A program made the translations under genes and the position numbers. A stretch of 64,000 bases of DNA from Halictus rubicundus (taxonomy: Eukaryota > Arthropoda > Insecta > Hymenoptera > Halictidae). The notes under the pieces are model-generated. The model was not told the origin of the DNA and did not search any database. It saw only the letters and a program-made list of their open reading frames with translations. Position 1 is the stretch's first letter, and each line of letters begins with the position of its first letter. This document shows positions 12,001 to 22,729 of this stretch, piece by piece. The DNA lies in contig NC_135158.1 in NCBI RefSeq assembly GCF_050948215.1, positions 3,767,822 to 3,831,821 on the forward strand, in the 5' to 3' direction.

Positions 12001-12657
12001 GGGGAAACTTACGCAATGAAACCGCCAACGGAAGCGAAAACGCGCGTAGCGAGCGTCGACCCGCTCGGAATTCCAGTCACGTTGCTTCTAGGACGGCTTA
12101 TGCCGGCGCGATTCTGCAGAATTTTTTCGCGATTCCACGTCGATCCGACGATCGAACTTGTCCATTGCGCGCATCCGGAAGAGCACTTCCCGATCTCCGT
12201 CTCCAGCGAGTTTCTCGAAAGATTGAAACCGGATGGTCGGGGATGGCTGCTCGGACGTAGATCATACCCCGGAGGAATTCATTGTTCGCGAATGAATATT
12301 TTACCGGGTGCATCATTCTTTGCGAGGATGCCTGGGATTCTTCGGATGCCTCGATGGCCTGTGCAAAACTGTAGAATTATTTCAACTCGTAATTTAATCG
12401 AGGGTGGCGGACGATCTTATTTTCTGAACAGTTACAATATTTTCCAGTAATGTGCTACTAACGCCAGGTTCGCGTAGTATCGTTAATTTGACTTTAATCC
12501 ACGAGGAATTATTCAACAAATTTACTTCTAAAAAATGGCTAAAAATTTGGATAGACCAAACCGAAATCATACCCGCCGGTGATTTGCACCGCCGCAGAGA
12601 ATACACGAGGTTGTGGATCCCCTAATCGAGTGTTAATTCAAAGTTATCATCTGCGGC
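9011..12657. other. Unique non-coding DNA
   Basis: The first 450 bases are AT-rich and the remainder mostly GC-rich. A short hairpin, ATTCATT/AATGAAT with a seven-base loop, lies at about 12276-12296. All open frames are short and mutually overlapping with arginine- and serine-rich arbitrary composition. I see no gene, transposon end or RNA gene. Confidence 0.6.
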
Positions 12658-14850
12658 AGTCGTCTAGTTAGCATAGAGAGGCGACTAGCAGTGGAATAAG
12701 GCCTGGGCCACACGAACTATCGCTGCTGAAGGGCGAACGCAGACAAGGGGGGACAATCCTAGAACAAGGACGCGAAGTTAGGGGAGGAGGGTACCTCGGA
12801 GGGTTGTTAAGAAAGTCGTTAGAGGGGAGTAGCTGGAGAACAGACTCCCGGAAATTTAAATTCGGTTCTGTCGGATGAGAAACCGTCAAAGAGAAGCAGG
12901 GAAGGGGAGTATGGGTAGGTGCGAGGGAGACAAAATAGACAAAGAAGCGAAAGAATAACGAGGCGAGGCGTGCTCGAGTTAGGTTAGGCAACGGAATTTT
13001 CGGATAAGACAGAGGGAGAGAGCACGCGAACGCGGAAATGGAGTGGACCGGCTGCTCCATCCCCCGAGGAATTATAAACAAATGGTTTCGCCGGTGTCGG
13101 GCTGGTAGGATCCACTCTCTGCCATCCTCGAGCGCGCGTTCCACAACCTTTCCGCGTCGTGTAACGACGCGTTACTCCCGCGGTTACGAGGTACTTGCGA
13201 ACTTGCCGCATTCGGCCGCATTCGACTCGCTGCCTGCCTAGCCACGGTGTCCGCGTCACCGACCTAACCATCCCCCCTTTACACCGCCCCCTGCATCCAA
13301 ACAACCCCCGGGACAACTGCATTTGTGTAAATTCTGCAGCTGACTCGAACGGCCTCCGACTGACCCGGGTTCTCTGTTCGCAATTCCGAATAATTCGAGA
13401 CACTGTAATCATGGGTTACGAGGGCCTTGAGGAATCCGGACGGTGTTATCTATTGAGCCGAGCTGCGAAGTTTGATTATCAATTCCTAGGTGGGTCTTGG
13501 GTTTGCTGTTTCCAGAAATTGGAACGCCAAATGGTCGTTACACTGCGTAACAATGTAAGTGGCACTTCGGTGAAAAATTGCGTACTTTGGACCTGTGACT
13601 ATTTTGTAAAAAAAAAATCGTAGGGTGATGTAACTGGGCTCGTCTTCACACCCTTGAATTGTATTTTTGAGATGACGCTTCAAAAAATGTTGTATGTATG
13701 TAAACATTGAATGGTTCCAACAACAATTTTTTGACACATTAATTCTGTGATGAGCGTCCGAGAAACTCGGCAGAAAGCATAGTCAATCTCTCCGGCTCTA
13801 TAGGGTCTGCGCACAGGATGAGGGATAAATGAACGCAGACCATGGCTGGCGATATTTAGAGTAGCTGTTGTCGGCCGCAAGATCTCGGGGAAAGAACGAG
13901 CGTGTAGCTGGCTCGGCAAACGTTGGTCCGCGGTAGCCGCAGAGCGGTGCTAGCTTGTTGATGTAAAGTTACGACGCGGCTACGAGTGGCTGTGTAGCAG
14001 CAGCAGTAGCAGCCAAGGTATAGCAACCGAGGTACGGGCTTGCAGGATTAATACATGGCACGCGGTGCTCGGGCGTACATAGCCGGCTGCGTGCAGATAC
14101 GGTTATGGCGCGTGCGGTTCGAAATTGGTTATATGCATCAGGGGGATGCAGCGGGCCGGGTCGGGACGGGGCTCGGGCCGTCTTCCGTCCGCGGGTACGG
14201 CGATAATGCCGCCGCAGCCTCTCCTTTCGCAGTATCGATTAAGCATTATCTCTTAACTAGAACGGCGAGCCGTCGCGCCGGAAACCAGCCACGTTTCTCG
14301 TTAGCCGGCGAGTCTCTCTCTGTCTCTGTGTATCCTCTGGAAACCTAGACGTCCCACGAGACGGTCTCGGGCAGATTTCTGGTCCTTCGAGCGAGGGGAA
14401 ACGACCAGGACCGGCTCGCGCAGACAACGGCGAGCTATCAGCCTCGGCGGCTGCCTTTCAACGGATCTCTCGTGCCAGAGACGCGTTGCCCTGAGAGCCC
14501 TTTAATTCTCGTCGTAATCGCCGCACCCGCAACCGTTTCTCTCGACGAGAATGTACATTTTCGTCTTCGCGTGCCGAGCCAGCATTGACACGGAGACCAG
14601 CTTGATGGGAGTCTGTTTACTTGGGCACGAGTGCTCTTGATGTGCCGGGACGCCGAGGCCCTGCGGCGGCTGGGGATTCGACAGGTGCCTCGGGCGCACG
14701 GGTAAACTCGGCCATCTTCGGCCTGTGGTCGGCGGATTGTAGATACGAGAGTGATTTGATACTGATGAGTTTTAGAAACATTCGCTGGGCTGCGCTGATC
14801 TAGACACTTCTGCTTGATCTAGGCGCAATTTGGACCTACGCTTGGTTCGC
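12658..14850. other. GC-rich block with strand-asymmetric purine stretch
   Basis: From about 12700 to 13030 the plus strand is strongly purine-rich (GGGGAGGAGGG, GAGAAGCAGGGAAGGGG and similar). The sequence then becomes GC-rich and CpG-rich to about 14800, with a short AGC tract at 13995-14012. This composition would suit a promoter or untranslated first exon. A possible donor-like CAAGGTATAG lies near 14014. No start codon context, TATA box or coding frame supports a gene, so it is recorded only as a compositional block. Confidence 0.35.
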
Positions 14851-15975
14851 TTGTCCTAACGAAATGGGAGCATATCGTTCACGAAGCCCGACTCCTCCAG
14901 ATCCCCCTCGCAGTTTCTCTTCCTGCGGGAATCGTTTGTAGCGTTCACGGAGGATCGATAACGCGCACGAAGTGCAGGCGCGCGTTTATGACGACCTGCA
15001 CACCATAGCAGCGTTCTCGCGAGTTTACGATCTCGTAAAGGAAACACCGATGAAACAGACAGGATTCGCAGAGCGGCTCGGGTTGTGCCGCGTCGGATAC
15101 GTTCGCGCTCCAATCCCGCTTTTCCGTGCGTGGATTCGTGGCGAGTGGTGGAACGGCTCGTCGTCGGACGACGACGACGTGGACGCTCACTGGGTCGAGT
15201 ACACGGTTAAGAGGGCCTCGTTTATGTATAATAAGCTCGGGTTAGGTATCCGCGTCTCTTCTGGCCTCCGCTTAAGTACAACTCGACCCATCCTTCTCTC
15301 CTCTGCCCTTCTTCTTATTCTCCTCTTTCACTTGCCCGAAAGCCGGCGAGGAACGAGAAGCGAGGAAAGCCTCGTCGAGAGATCTCGGTGGAGTGGCCCT
15401 TTACCGAATAGACCATAAGCACGAGCACTCCCGACGAATAATTTTAGCTTCGGGTGACAGGCCCGAGCGGCGCGGCGACGCGTGCGGCCACACCTGTTTC
15501 GCCGGATCCTCGACCGCGTAAACTCTGACTTAGGTTGTCGCGACGAGCACCGCCGCTCTCCACAGATTCCGGATACTAATCTGACACTGCGCTTCTGGAT
15601 AATTAGCGGAACTGCTTGTCGGTACCTCCGCGAAATTGTGAAAATTACTCTGGAGCCTTCCAAGCACTTAGTGACGCACGAAGAACGTACTGGTGAATTA
15701 CTGCCGGGGCAGATTCAATACGTTCTCCCTTCACGGACACAGGAGTCCAGGAGTGCATTGTACGTCAGGCTTGAAGCATTTGACATAATCGGAAAAAGCG
15801 ACGGACAGGGGTCGGAGCAGCGAAATCACGCGTATAAGAGCCTCAGAGTAGTCTGTCGTTGGTCGCAAAGGGTGAGAGATCGACGAATTCGACGACATTG
15901 ACGTCCGATTCGCCTGGCCAAGGGGATATCGGGGTCGAGCTTTCCGGCCCAATAATCTCCTTTTTTCTCTCCTTC
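14851..15975. other. GC-rich unique DNA with small (GAC)n palindrome
   Basis: CGTCGTC-G-GACGACG at about 15159-15173 extends into further GAC units to 15179. An open frame from a GTG at 14972 to 15418 reads through this as a short aspartate run, but it is opposed by a minus-strand frame and shows no domain or splice support. No gene is called. Confidence 0.5.
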
Positions 15976-15976
15976 T

Positions 15977-15998
15977 CCCCACCCCCACCCCCACCCCT
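15977..15998 (+). repeat. (CCCCCA)n short tract
   Basis: Three C4-C5/A units sit immediately upstream of the kB-like array. The G-rich complement could in principle form a quadruplex. Confidence 0.8.
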
Positions 15999-15999
15999 C

Positions 16000-16390
16000 G
16001 CGCAAGAGGATTTGAATACGGTTTGTGCCTGCGCGAGGATCACGAGCGAGAAAACGCAGGGTGGCGCAGTGCGCGGCGTCGAACCTCCCGGGGATTCGAA
16101 TTGTGGCCGGCAGCGTTTATGGTCGCCCCGAAAGACCGGAGGATTTAAATTCTGCTCTCGATGCTGGCCCGAAGAAAAACCGACCATTCCCGGGATTAGA
16201 ATTCCGGCGTCGCGACCCCCGGGCTGGTAAAAACCGTCCGCTCCAGAGGATTTGAATTCCGCTCGGCGGCGGCAGCAGCTCGATTCGACGTCGCAGCTCC
16301 GCGGAAAAACGAATTTCCCCGGAAATTCCGCGTCCCTTTAACGATCCCGGGAACGCGTGTTTCTTTTAGGGATCCCGGGGATTCCGTCGC
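16000..16390 (+). repeat. Seven-copy degenerate tandem array with GGATT...AATTCCG cores
   Basis: Similar cores recur at 16006 (GAGGATTTGAATACGG), 16090 (GGGGATTCGAATTGTGG), 16139 (GAGGATTTAAATTCTGC), 16191 (CGGGATTAGAATTCCGG), 16246 (GAGGATTTGAATTCCGC), 16321 (GGAAATTCCG) and 16377 (GGGGATTCCG). Spacings are 84, 49, 52, 55, 75 and 56 bases. A second motif, GAAAAACCG or a variant, follows several cores (about 16047, 16171, 16226, 16302), so whole units of about 50-55 bp are repeated and not just the core. The last two cores resemble Rel/NF-kB (Dorsal-type) sites. There is no coding frame, and the copies are too diverged and the spacers too irregular for a CRISPR array. Confidence 0.6.
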
Positions 16391-16412
16391 GGTAACTCGG
16401 CAGAACACTCTT

Positions 16413-16422
16413 CCCCCCCCCC
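16413..16422 (+). repeat. Poly-C run (10)
   Basis: Ten consecutive C lie just after the kB-like array. It is one of four C/G homopolymers of ten or more bases in the window. Confidence 0.95.
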
Positions 16423-16430
16423 GCCCTCCT

Positions 16431-19400
16431 GCTCTAATTCCTCTTTCTCTTTATCCGAGCTTCATAACTCAGCCGACGCGTTCAAGGAGCTCATTTATTT
16501 TTTACCGCGTTCGATTACCCTCCGACTCGCCCCCGCGATCCTCTCCACGACCTTCTTCTACCCCGGATCTCACCCTTGAATTATTAACTCCCAGCCCCGC
16601 GATGTCAAGGTTACCGTTCCTCTCTCTCTCGTCCTCTTTCTGGCTTGCTCTCGCTCTTTACTCGCGGCATGATTAATCGACTGATTTGCATACGATCGCG
16701 GTTGTAAGTGCTCGTTTACTCTGATACTTCATGATGTCTTTTAATTGGCGGCGTTGATTGCACCACGCTTCAGGAATTTATTGCGAAAGGGGCCCGCTTC
16801 GACGTTTCATTTTTACGAACTTATTAAGTTCCAACTAATATAGCAATTTATTTCCTCTCTTACCACAATTTTACGAAGACGTCATTCTCTTCGTAACTAA
16901 TTGTACTAATTCAAATTTGAAGTCGATATCGTTGACAAAATTTCAAAACACTGCCACAGCCCAAAGTTTTCCGAGCGAGTCCATTCAGATCGATAAAACA
17001 TCGTCTTCGGGGCGAGCTATTTCGAATAAATGAAAACAACAGGTAACCTAGTTCTCCATCGAATATTAATAACGAGGGGCTCTTACTCCTCAGAGGGATC
17101 GCTGGGAAGGCTTTCAAACAGCGATCGACGGGATTTCGAGATCCCCCTATCGCCAGAAGGGTCTCTCTGAGCCTTTCATCCCCCTTCGCGATATTTTCAT
17201 TTATTCTTCCGTGTTTCTCCGGCGAGACATCGACAGAAGGATTTGTTGAAAAGTCAACGGCGGTTCCCGTAGCACGCGTCGTTCCCGAGAAAAAACCCGT
17301 GTAACCCCATCAACTCGAAACCTTTCTCGTGTTTGCCGCCCTTTCCAGACTCCGTTAGGCAGCGTTCGCTGCGAACGAAGATGAACGGCGGTCGGGGATC
17401 AAATCCGGGGAATTTTCGGTTACAGGGCTTCCTTGGGGTGCTTTGAGTACGGGGTTTCGAAAAGTCTGGTACGCCCCACACGATCGCTTCCGACACTTTG
17501 CGCCCGGAATGGGTGCTTGACGACGGCTTTATCGGATGAACATTAATAATAGGATTAAACTCGTTAGCCGGCAGATCTCGGGAACAGTGTTACGTAATGA
17601 AAACCGAGCCGAGCCCTCGTTACCGCCACGCATCTTTCTGTAACTCTCGTGCACGATCCAGTCGATCCTCTTACCTATCACGAGCGGCATTAACTGCTTC
17701 GTCGTTTGTCAATTCTGTCGAGTCGGGTCGTTATTCTGATCCACTCTGCTGTGCGCGAAATTGTTTCAATTGGCCATCTGCATTTTATAGTTTCTACATT
17801 CTACGTATTAGTGTTTGCTTCGTATACAATTTTGATGAATACCGACACGAATGGCAATAAATCTAGACTATCGGTTTCATCGATCGAGCAATTTTTCCGC
17901 GCACATGTTCCGGATTCCTCGAATTTCACGCTAAACATTTTCCGCGCTCGGTTGCGCGGACTCCCATCGAATCGATCGGCATTACACCACACGTTCCACC
18001 GTGAAAAAATATAATGGAAAGCGTGAAACTCGCCGGCGAGGAGGTTACAGCCTTGTAAACCTGGCAGTGAAAATTGGTTGGTACACTCCGGATTCGCGTC
18101 TCCATGAAATAATTCGGGATCAAACGACCGGTGACAGAGAGTTCGTGCCGCCCGACGTTCCGCGGCTCTGTCGCGTAAACACGAACAAAATAAAACGGAT
18201 CAAGAAGAGTATAAAGCTCGGCGCGGGACCCGGAATGGCGTTGCGGTGCCGGTGTTCCGTAGGAAACGGTGTTATGAATTTTATGCTTATCGATCCCGGC
18301 GATATTGCTAATAAAAGCAGCGGCGTTCCCGGCGACCCTGCTCGTTTCCGGCTCTCCATCTGGTTTCCGACTGTTGTTCGCATGTTTCATGGCGGACGAT
18401 CCAGCTTCCGTCTTCACCCCCGTATCGATTTCCGGTGTAACGAGTTCCGCTGCTGATCCGGAAAATCGACGCCCTCCCGACATTATTTTGATTGATACAC
18501 GTAAACCGAGGGGAACGAGAGAGAAAGAGAGAGAGAGGGCTCTTATACACAATTTTTTTAGCGAACGACAGCCGGGGACTCCCCCCGTTTATAAATATCA
18601 ACCCCCCGGCCAGTAATGAATGGTCCAATCGCAACGGCAGTGTCCGTGAAAATTAGTTAACTGCGCGGAACGTCATTTTTCCGCGTCGAGAACCGGTCCC
18701 CGGAGAATTGAATTTTCTCGAAATTGCACTGCCTGTTGCCCGCTGTTACGCCAGCAACCCGTGTTTGTGTGAATGTTTGTTTGTTTGTATGAATTATCCC
18801 ACTGTTCTCTATCTGGCTATGAACAGTGTTACGGCTGTTTGACGCTCGTGGATAGGAAGCGAGGGTGGCGCGTAATGGTCAAACGGATCTAAACGGCGTG
18901 CTAACGCGACATGGGGTGCTTTCGAATGGGGGCTCTCGAAGATTGAACCTTGTGACGGGAAAAGCTGTCGGGGCTGTTTGGTGTCGTGGACAGGGTGGAT
19001 CTTTTCCTTAGTTTGCATTCCACGATTTTCACAGTCTATTCTCTGTGGTTTCTAGGTTCTGTCTTCTCAACATTTCATGCTTTCTTTAACCTACTATCCT
19101 ATGTTTCACACATTATACGGCTCCTATAATTCATACTCCTCTTTTCGTATTCTATGCTACGTGTGCTCTACATCTTGCGAGAGCCAAACAAAACTTTTTA
19201 CGATCCTTCCGTGATGTTCATAACGTGGAGTACATTGATGCTCTTAAATTTTTTAAATCTGTCCACTTCTTTAAATTGCTCCTCCATATTTTCGTCATGA
19301 ATGCATGAAATCCGCAGTGTATTTATGATCTTGAATTTCTACGCTTTCGGGGAAGATCTCTCTTTGTTTCGGGGATGAAAGAGCGAGAATTATCGGAGTT

Positions 19401-22260
19401 TTCGAACCTGGTAAACCAACAGTTAGACGCAAACATTATCCAACCAGCGAAGACACGTCCTCGAGCCACGCAATCGCGGGAACGTATGCATATCCTCCGG
19501 TGCAACCTCTCTCGTGTGCACTCGTTTCTTCATGCCGCAGTTTCCCCGCTCCACCTTATTCGGGCCGACCTCCGGTCGTAATGGACGCTCCAACTGGAAC
19601 AGCCGTGAACGAGTTTTCGCCGAGGGAGAATGCGGGATTACGTTGCCCAGACCGCGATGAAAAAAGAATTCAGCGCACCGGAATCAGGCCCCCGGACAAC
19701 ATGCTCGGATACACACGCTCGAGCGTTTTATTTTACGCTTGCGGCAAGAGAGCGCGGCGATCGTCTCCCGGAAAAAAAAACAAATTCGCTGGAGCCCGGA
19801 TTCGGGACACGGGATATGGGTCAATCTAATCTCGTAGCCTAAACTCTTGCTGGTCAATCACCGAGGCACTTGAAATCTTCAAAGTTCTCCGAGATGGACA
19901 CCTTCGTTGAGTTTTGTAAGTTGGTTCATTTCTTAGTATGATATGGGGAATAGATAAATCATTGCTAAAAGAGTTTTTGAAACACTCGGAATGGGTCTAA
20001 AAATATTGTGAAAGCCCAGGCCCAAATGGGAAATTTCATTTACCAATTTCTCTGCACGTATCCATAATCGTGCTTCTTTTGAAAGAGTCGACAGTTAAGT
20101 TGTTGAACATAGTGAAAATAGACTACAATTTAATCGTGGAATTATTTAATACCGTCAGAAATTCGTTTTTGAAAATTGCTATACTGTCTAATGGTATTCT
20201 CCACTCAAATAAGTGGATTTGCTTTTGTTTTTCATAAATTCCAAATTGGACAGCAGCGTCTGTGCTTAATATGAAATACTGCGAGTAGAATGAACCGAAG
20301 AAAATCGTCTCGTTACACCACAAGAAAAGATACACAGTGTTAAAGTGATGAATGGCTTCCCTAATCAGCTTGGTTAATGAACCCAAGGCTTCCCAACCAC
20401 CTCAACAATGAAATACCCCAACCTAACGCCTATCTCCTCCCCACAGCGTCCAAAAATGATCATCGAACCCACCATCAGCCATCAATCCTCTCTCCCTCCG
20501 CTAAAACCATCCAAAGTACCTCGAATCCTCCCCAGCGATCGTCGTCGAGCAAAGCTAGCGGAAGAAATCGCCGCCGCCATTGGGTTGCTTGTATCCCCTA
20601 TTTACCCTATCCACCCCTGCATCCTGTGTCCACATGGAAGGTTGCGTGGAGTTTCTGGGCACGTCTTCAAGGGCTCTCGATACGGTCGAAGGTTGTCTTC
20701 GCGTGTTCTTCCGCGTCCCTTTGCAAAGTCGCGGGTTCCATTACGACATTGAACGACGTTGGGGGATGCTGAGAAGGGGTGGAATAAGGGACGAAGAGAC
20801 AAGTAAACAGCGGGAACGTCTCCCCTCCTGGTGTCTCCGTCCAAGAAACTGCTACTTCTCTTCCGGCCAGCGGCGAGGGTGCACTCCGAGCAGTTCCACC
20901 CCTTGGCAGGTTCATCCGGTGCACTCTCCGCATTCAGCGTCGGGTATTTCGACTTAATCAACCGTGGCCAGGGTCGGGGCACCCCCCGAGCACCTGCACA
21001 TGTTCCCCTTTCACCTTCTCACCTGTCCTTCGGTCACCGATCCACTTCCTTTCCTTTCGCTAGTCACCCAACCCTTTTCTAACTTTCTCGCTCGGTTCTT
21101 TCTTCGGTTATCGTGCAGGAATTGCGTCAAACCTGCGGCTCCGCTGCTGCGACTCTTCGAGAAAGGTAGACCGACCACCCTGGGACGTTTTTTGACCCGA
21201 AATAGCAAGATCGAGGACGTCGGGAGCAAATGAAGCCGAGCCAACTTTGCTACCACTCGCTACCACTCGGTGGCTTTCGTCTTCCAGTGTCCTCTCCACT
21301 CCCTCTTTTTTTTATTGAGTTTCCGTTATTCCCGGTTTGACGAACCTCCCGAGAGTCCTCAGCGACGTCTCCTTTGTCCTGCAACTCCAGAGTTTATTTT
21401 ACGAGGCTCCCCAGTTTCTTCCAGCCGAAGACCTCGAGGAGTTTCTTTGCTTCATTTTCGCAACGGACCTGGAGGAATTAGAGGTTCTGTTTGTTTGTGC
21501 CGGAATTGCTCGGTGGCCGAGACAGGTGCAGAGAGCCGCGAGAGCATCCGACTTCCGTCGGTTAGCGATCTTTTCGTAGGGGAGCGTGACGTCGAGAAAA
21601 AATTTCCGGAAATCTCGTTGTTCCGAGCAGATGTCCCGACCAATCCCGACGAAATGCAAACGGGTTTTGAGTAATGCAATTCTCATTTTTACGTAGGGTG
21701 TCTCGGGGAAAACGCGGCCGCCGGAATTCAGCGAAAATAATCCCCGGAACGCTATATAAATAGAGCCGGCCCGTTCCGTAACGAAATTTTCAATTACGCG
21801 TTTGAAGAGGCCCCCCCGCAGGTTCTGATTTTATTCTATTTCGCGCGACCACCTCTGCTCCGGCCTCTCTCTTTCTTTTCTCCTGTCTTTTTCCCTTCTT
21901 TCGTGTTTCCCTTTTCTTTCTGTTCCTCAACCAGCCCCGACTCATCTCAGACCTCTCGGTTGGTACCCATTCTACTCGGCACTCTTTTCGTCTCTGTGCC
22001 CATAAATTATGCAGAACGACTCGCTTCCGACCCACCAAATTGCTTTCTCCGAAAAATGGTCACCGACTGTTTTCTACCCTCTGTTCACCGCCAGGACACC
22101 GTCCGCTTACGACCTTGTTAGGCGAAACATTTCGCGCTTCTCCCCTTTGCACAGCTTCACCTAACCCACTCTGCTATGCCGAGATTGACGAGGAGGACTT
22201 ACGTCCGGGTTACGGTCCTGGGGTGTAAAGGTTGCCATCTTAGGCAGCTGAGAACCTTCA
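16431..22260. other. Unique non-coding DNA
   Basis: Mixed-composition sequence contains a short (TTTG)n run at 18774-18789, a purine GA-like run near 18510-18538 and a CT-rich stretch at 21860-21930. Open frames up to about 200 codons occur on both strands over the same DNA and show no domains. No transposon, RNA gene or tandem array was recognised. Confidence 0.6.
21753..21763 (+). promoter_or_regulatory. TATA-like element (weak candidate)
   Basis: TATATAAATAG matches the TATA-box consensus. No initiator (TCAGT-like) sequence is evident 25-35 bases downstream and no gene follows, so a promoter is unproven. Similar isolated TATAAATA words occur at about 18591 and 52670. Confidence 0.12.
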
Positions 22261-22274
22261 ATGTCTTATTCCGC

Positions 22275-22650
22275 AGAATTTTCTTCAAGATTTTTACACA
22301 TTGTCCTGGATGTATCCCGAAGAAAATCAAAGACAGGTTCGCTTAGTGTCCAAAGTATCTGTAGAGAGATCAGAAGAATCAGAGGATATCGATATGCAAC
22401 TCTTTATAGTATTTAAAGAAGGAAGGAAATATCTATTTGGCTTCCGTTTTTTTGCAATTGATAGACACAATTTTTATTTTGCGTAAAAATGGTCTAATGA
22501 TCGCTTAAACGCTGCATGGCCTGGAAGACACTAGAGAATAAAGCTCTCGAGAATTTTCTCAAGGATTTTTATAAGCAGTGTTTGATGTATCTAGAAGCGA
22601 GCAACGTGTTCGTAGACTCAGGTGTTGAAAATATTTTATCGCTTAAGAAT
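22275..22650 (+). repeat. Diverged tandem duplication, period 275 bp
   Basis: AGAATTTTCTTCAAGATTTTT at about 22275 recurs as GAATTTTCTCAAGGATTTTT at 22551. GGATGTATCCCGAAG at 22308 recurs as TGATGTATCTAGAAG at 22583. Both anchor pairs give an offset of 275. The following GGTTCGCTTAGTGTCC and TGTTCGTAGACTCAGG blocks also align. The interval is AT-rich and non-coding in appearance. A third degenerate copy may follow at about 22650. Confidence 0.55.
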
Positions 22651-22698
22651 TTCACGATGTACAGGAGACTGGAAGATAAAAGTCCATGTAGTTTGTTG

Positions 22699-22729
22699 TA
22701 GGGTACATCAAAAAGTCTCTGTCGCTTTC
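22699..22729 (+). mobile_element. Possible mariner-like terminal repeat (one end only)
   Basis: After a TA dinucleotide at 22699-22700 the sequence GGGTACATCAAAAAGTCTCT continues to GTCGCTTTC at 22729. This resembles the general look of mariner/Tc1 terminal inverted repeats (a YCAAAAAGTYTCT core next to a TA target). No inverted partner was found in the next several hundred bases and no transposase (DDD/DDE) frame is present. If real, it is a truncated or solo end. Family assignment is from recollection of TIR style only. Confidence 0.25.

Noticed and set aside
12979..12988. TTAGG-type telomere repeat
   Set aside because: Only two units are present here (and two similar ones near 305); this is not an array.
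14502..14699. 65-codon minus-strand frame ending in a cysteine/glycine-rich tail
   Set aside because: It has a plausible look near its C-terminus but no acceptor with a polypyrimidine tract and no recognised family.
14972..15418. 148-codon plus-strand frame with a short aspartate run
   Set aside because: It begins with GTG, the aspartates come from a GAC microsatellite, a minus-strand frame covers the same region, and there is no splice or domain support.
16000..16390. Possible CRISPR-like array
   Set aside because: The repeat cores are diverged, spacing varies from 49 to 84 bases, no cas genes are present, and the DNA is eukaryotic in character.
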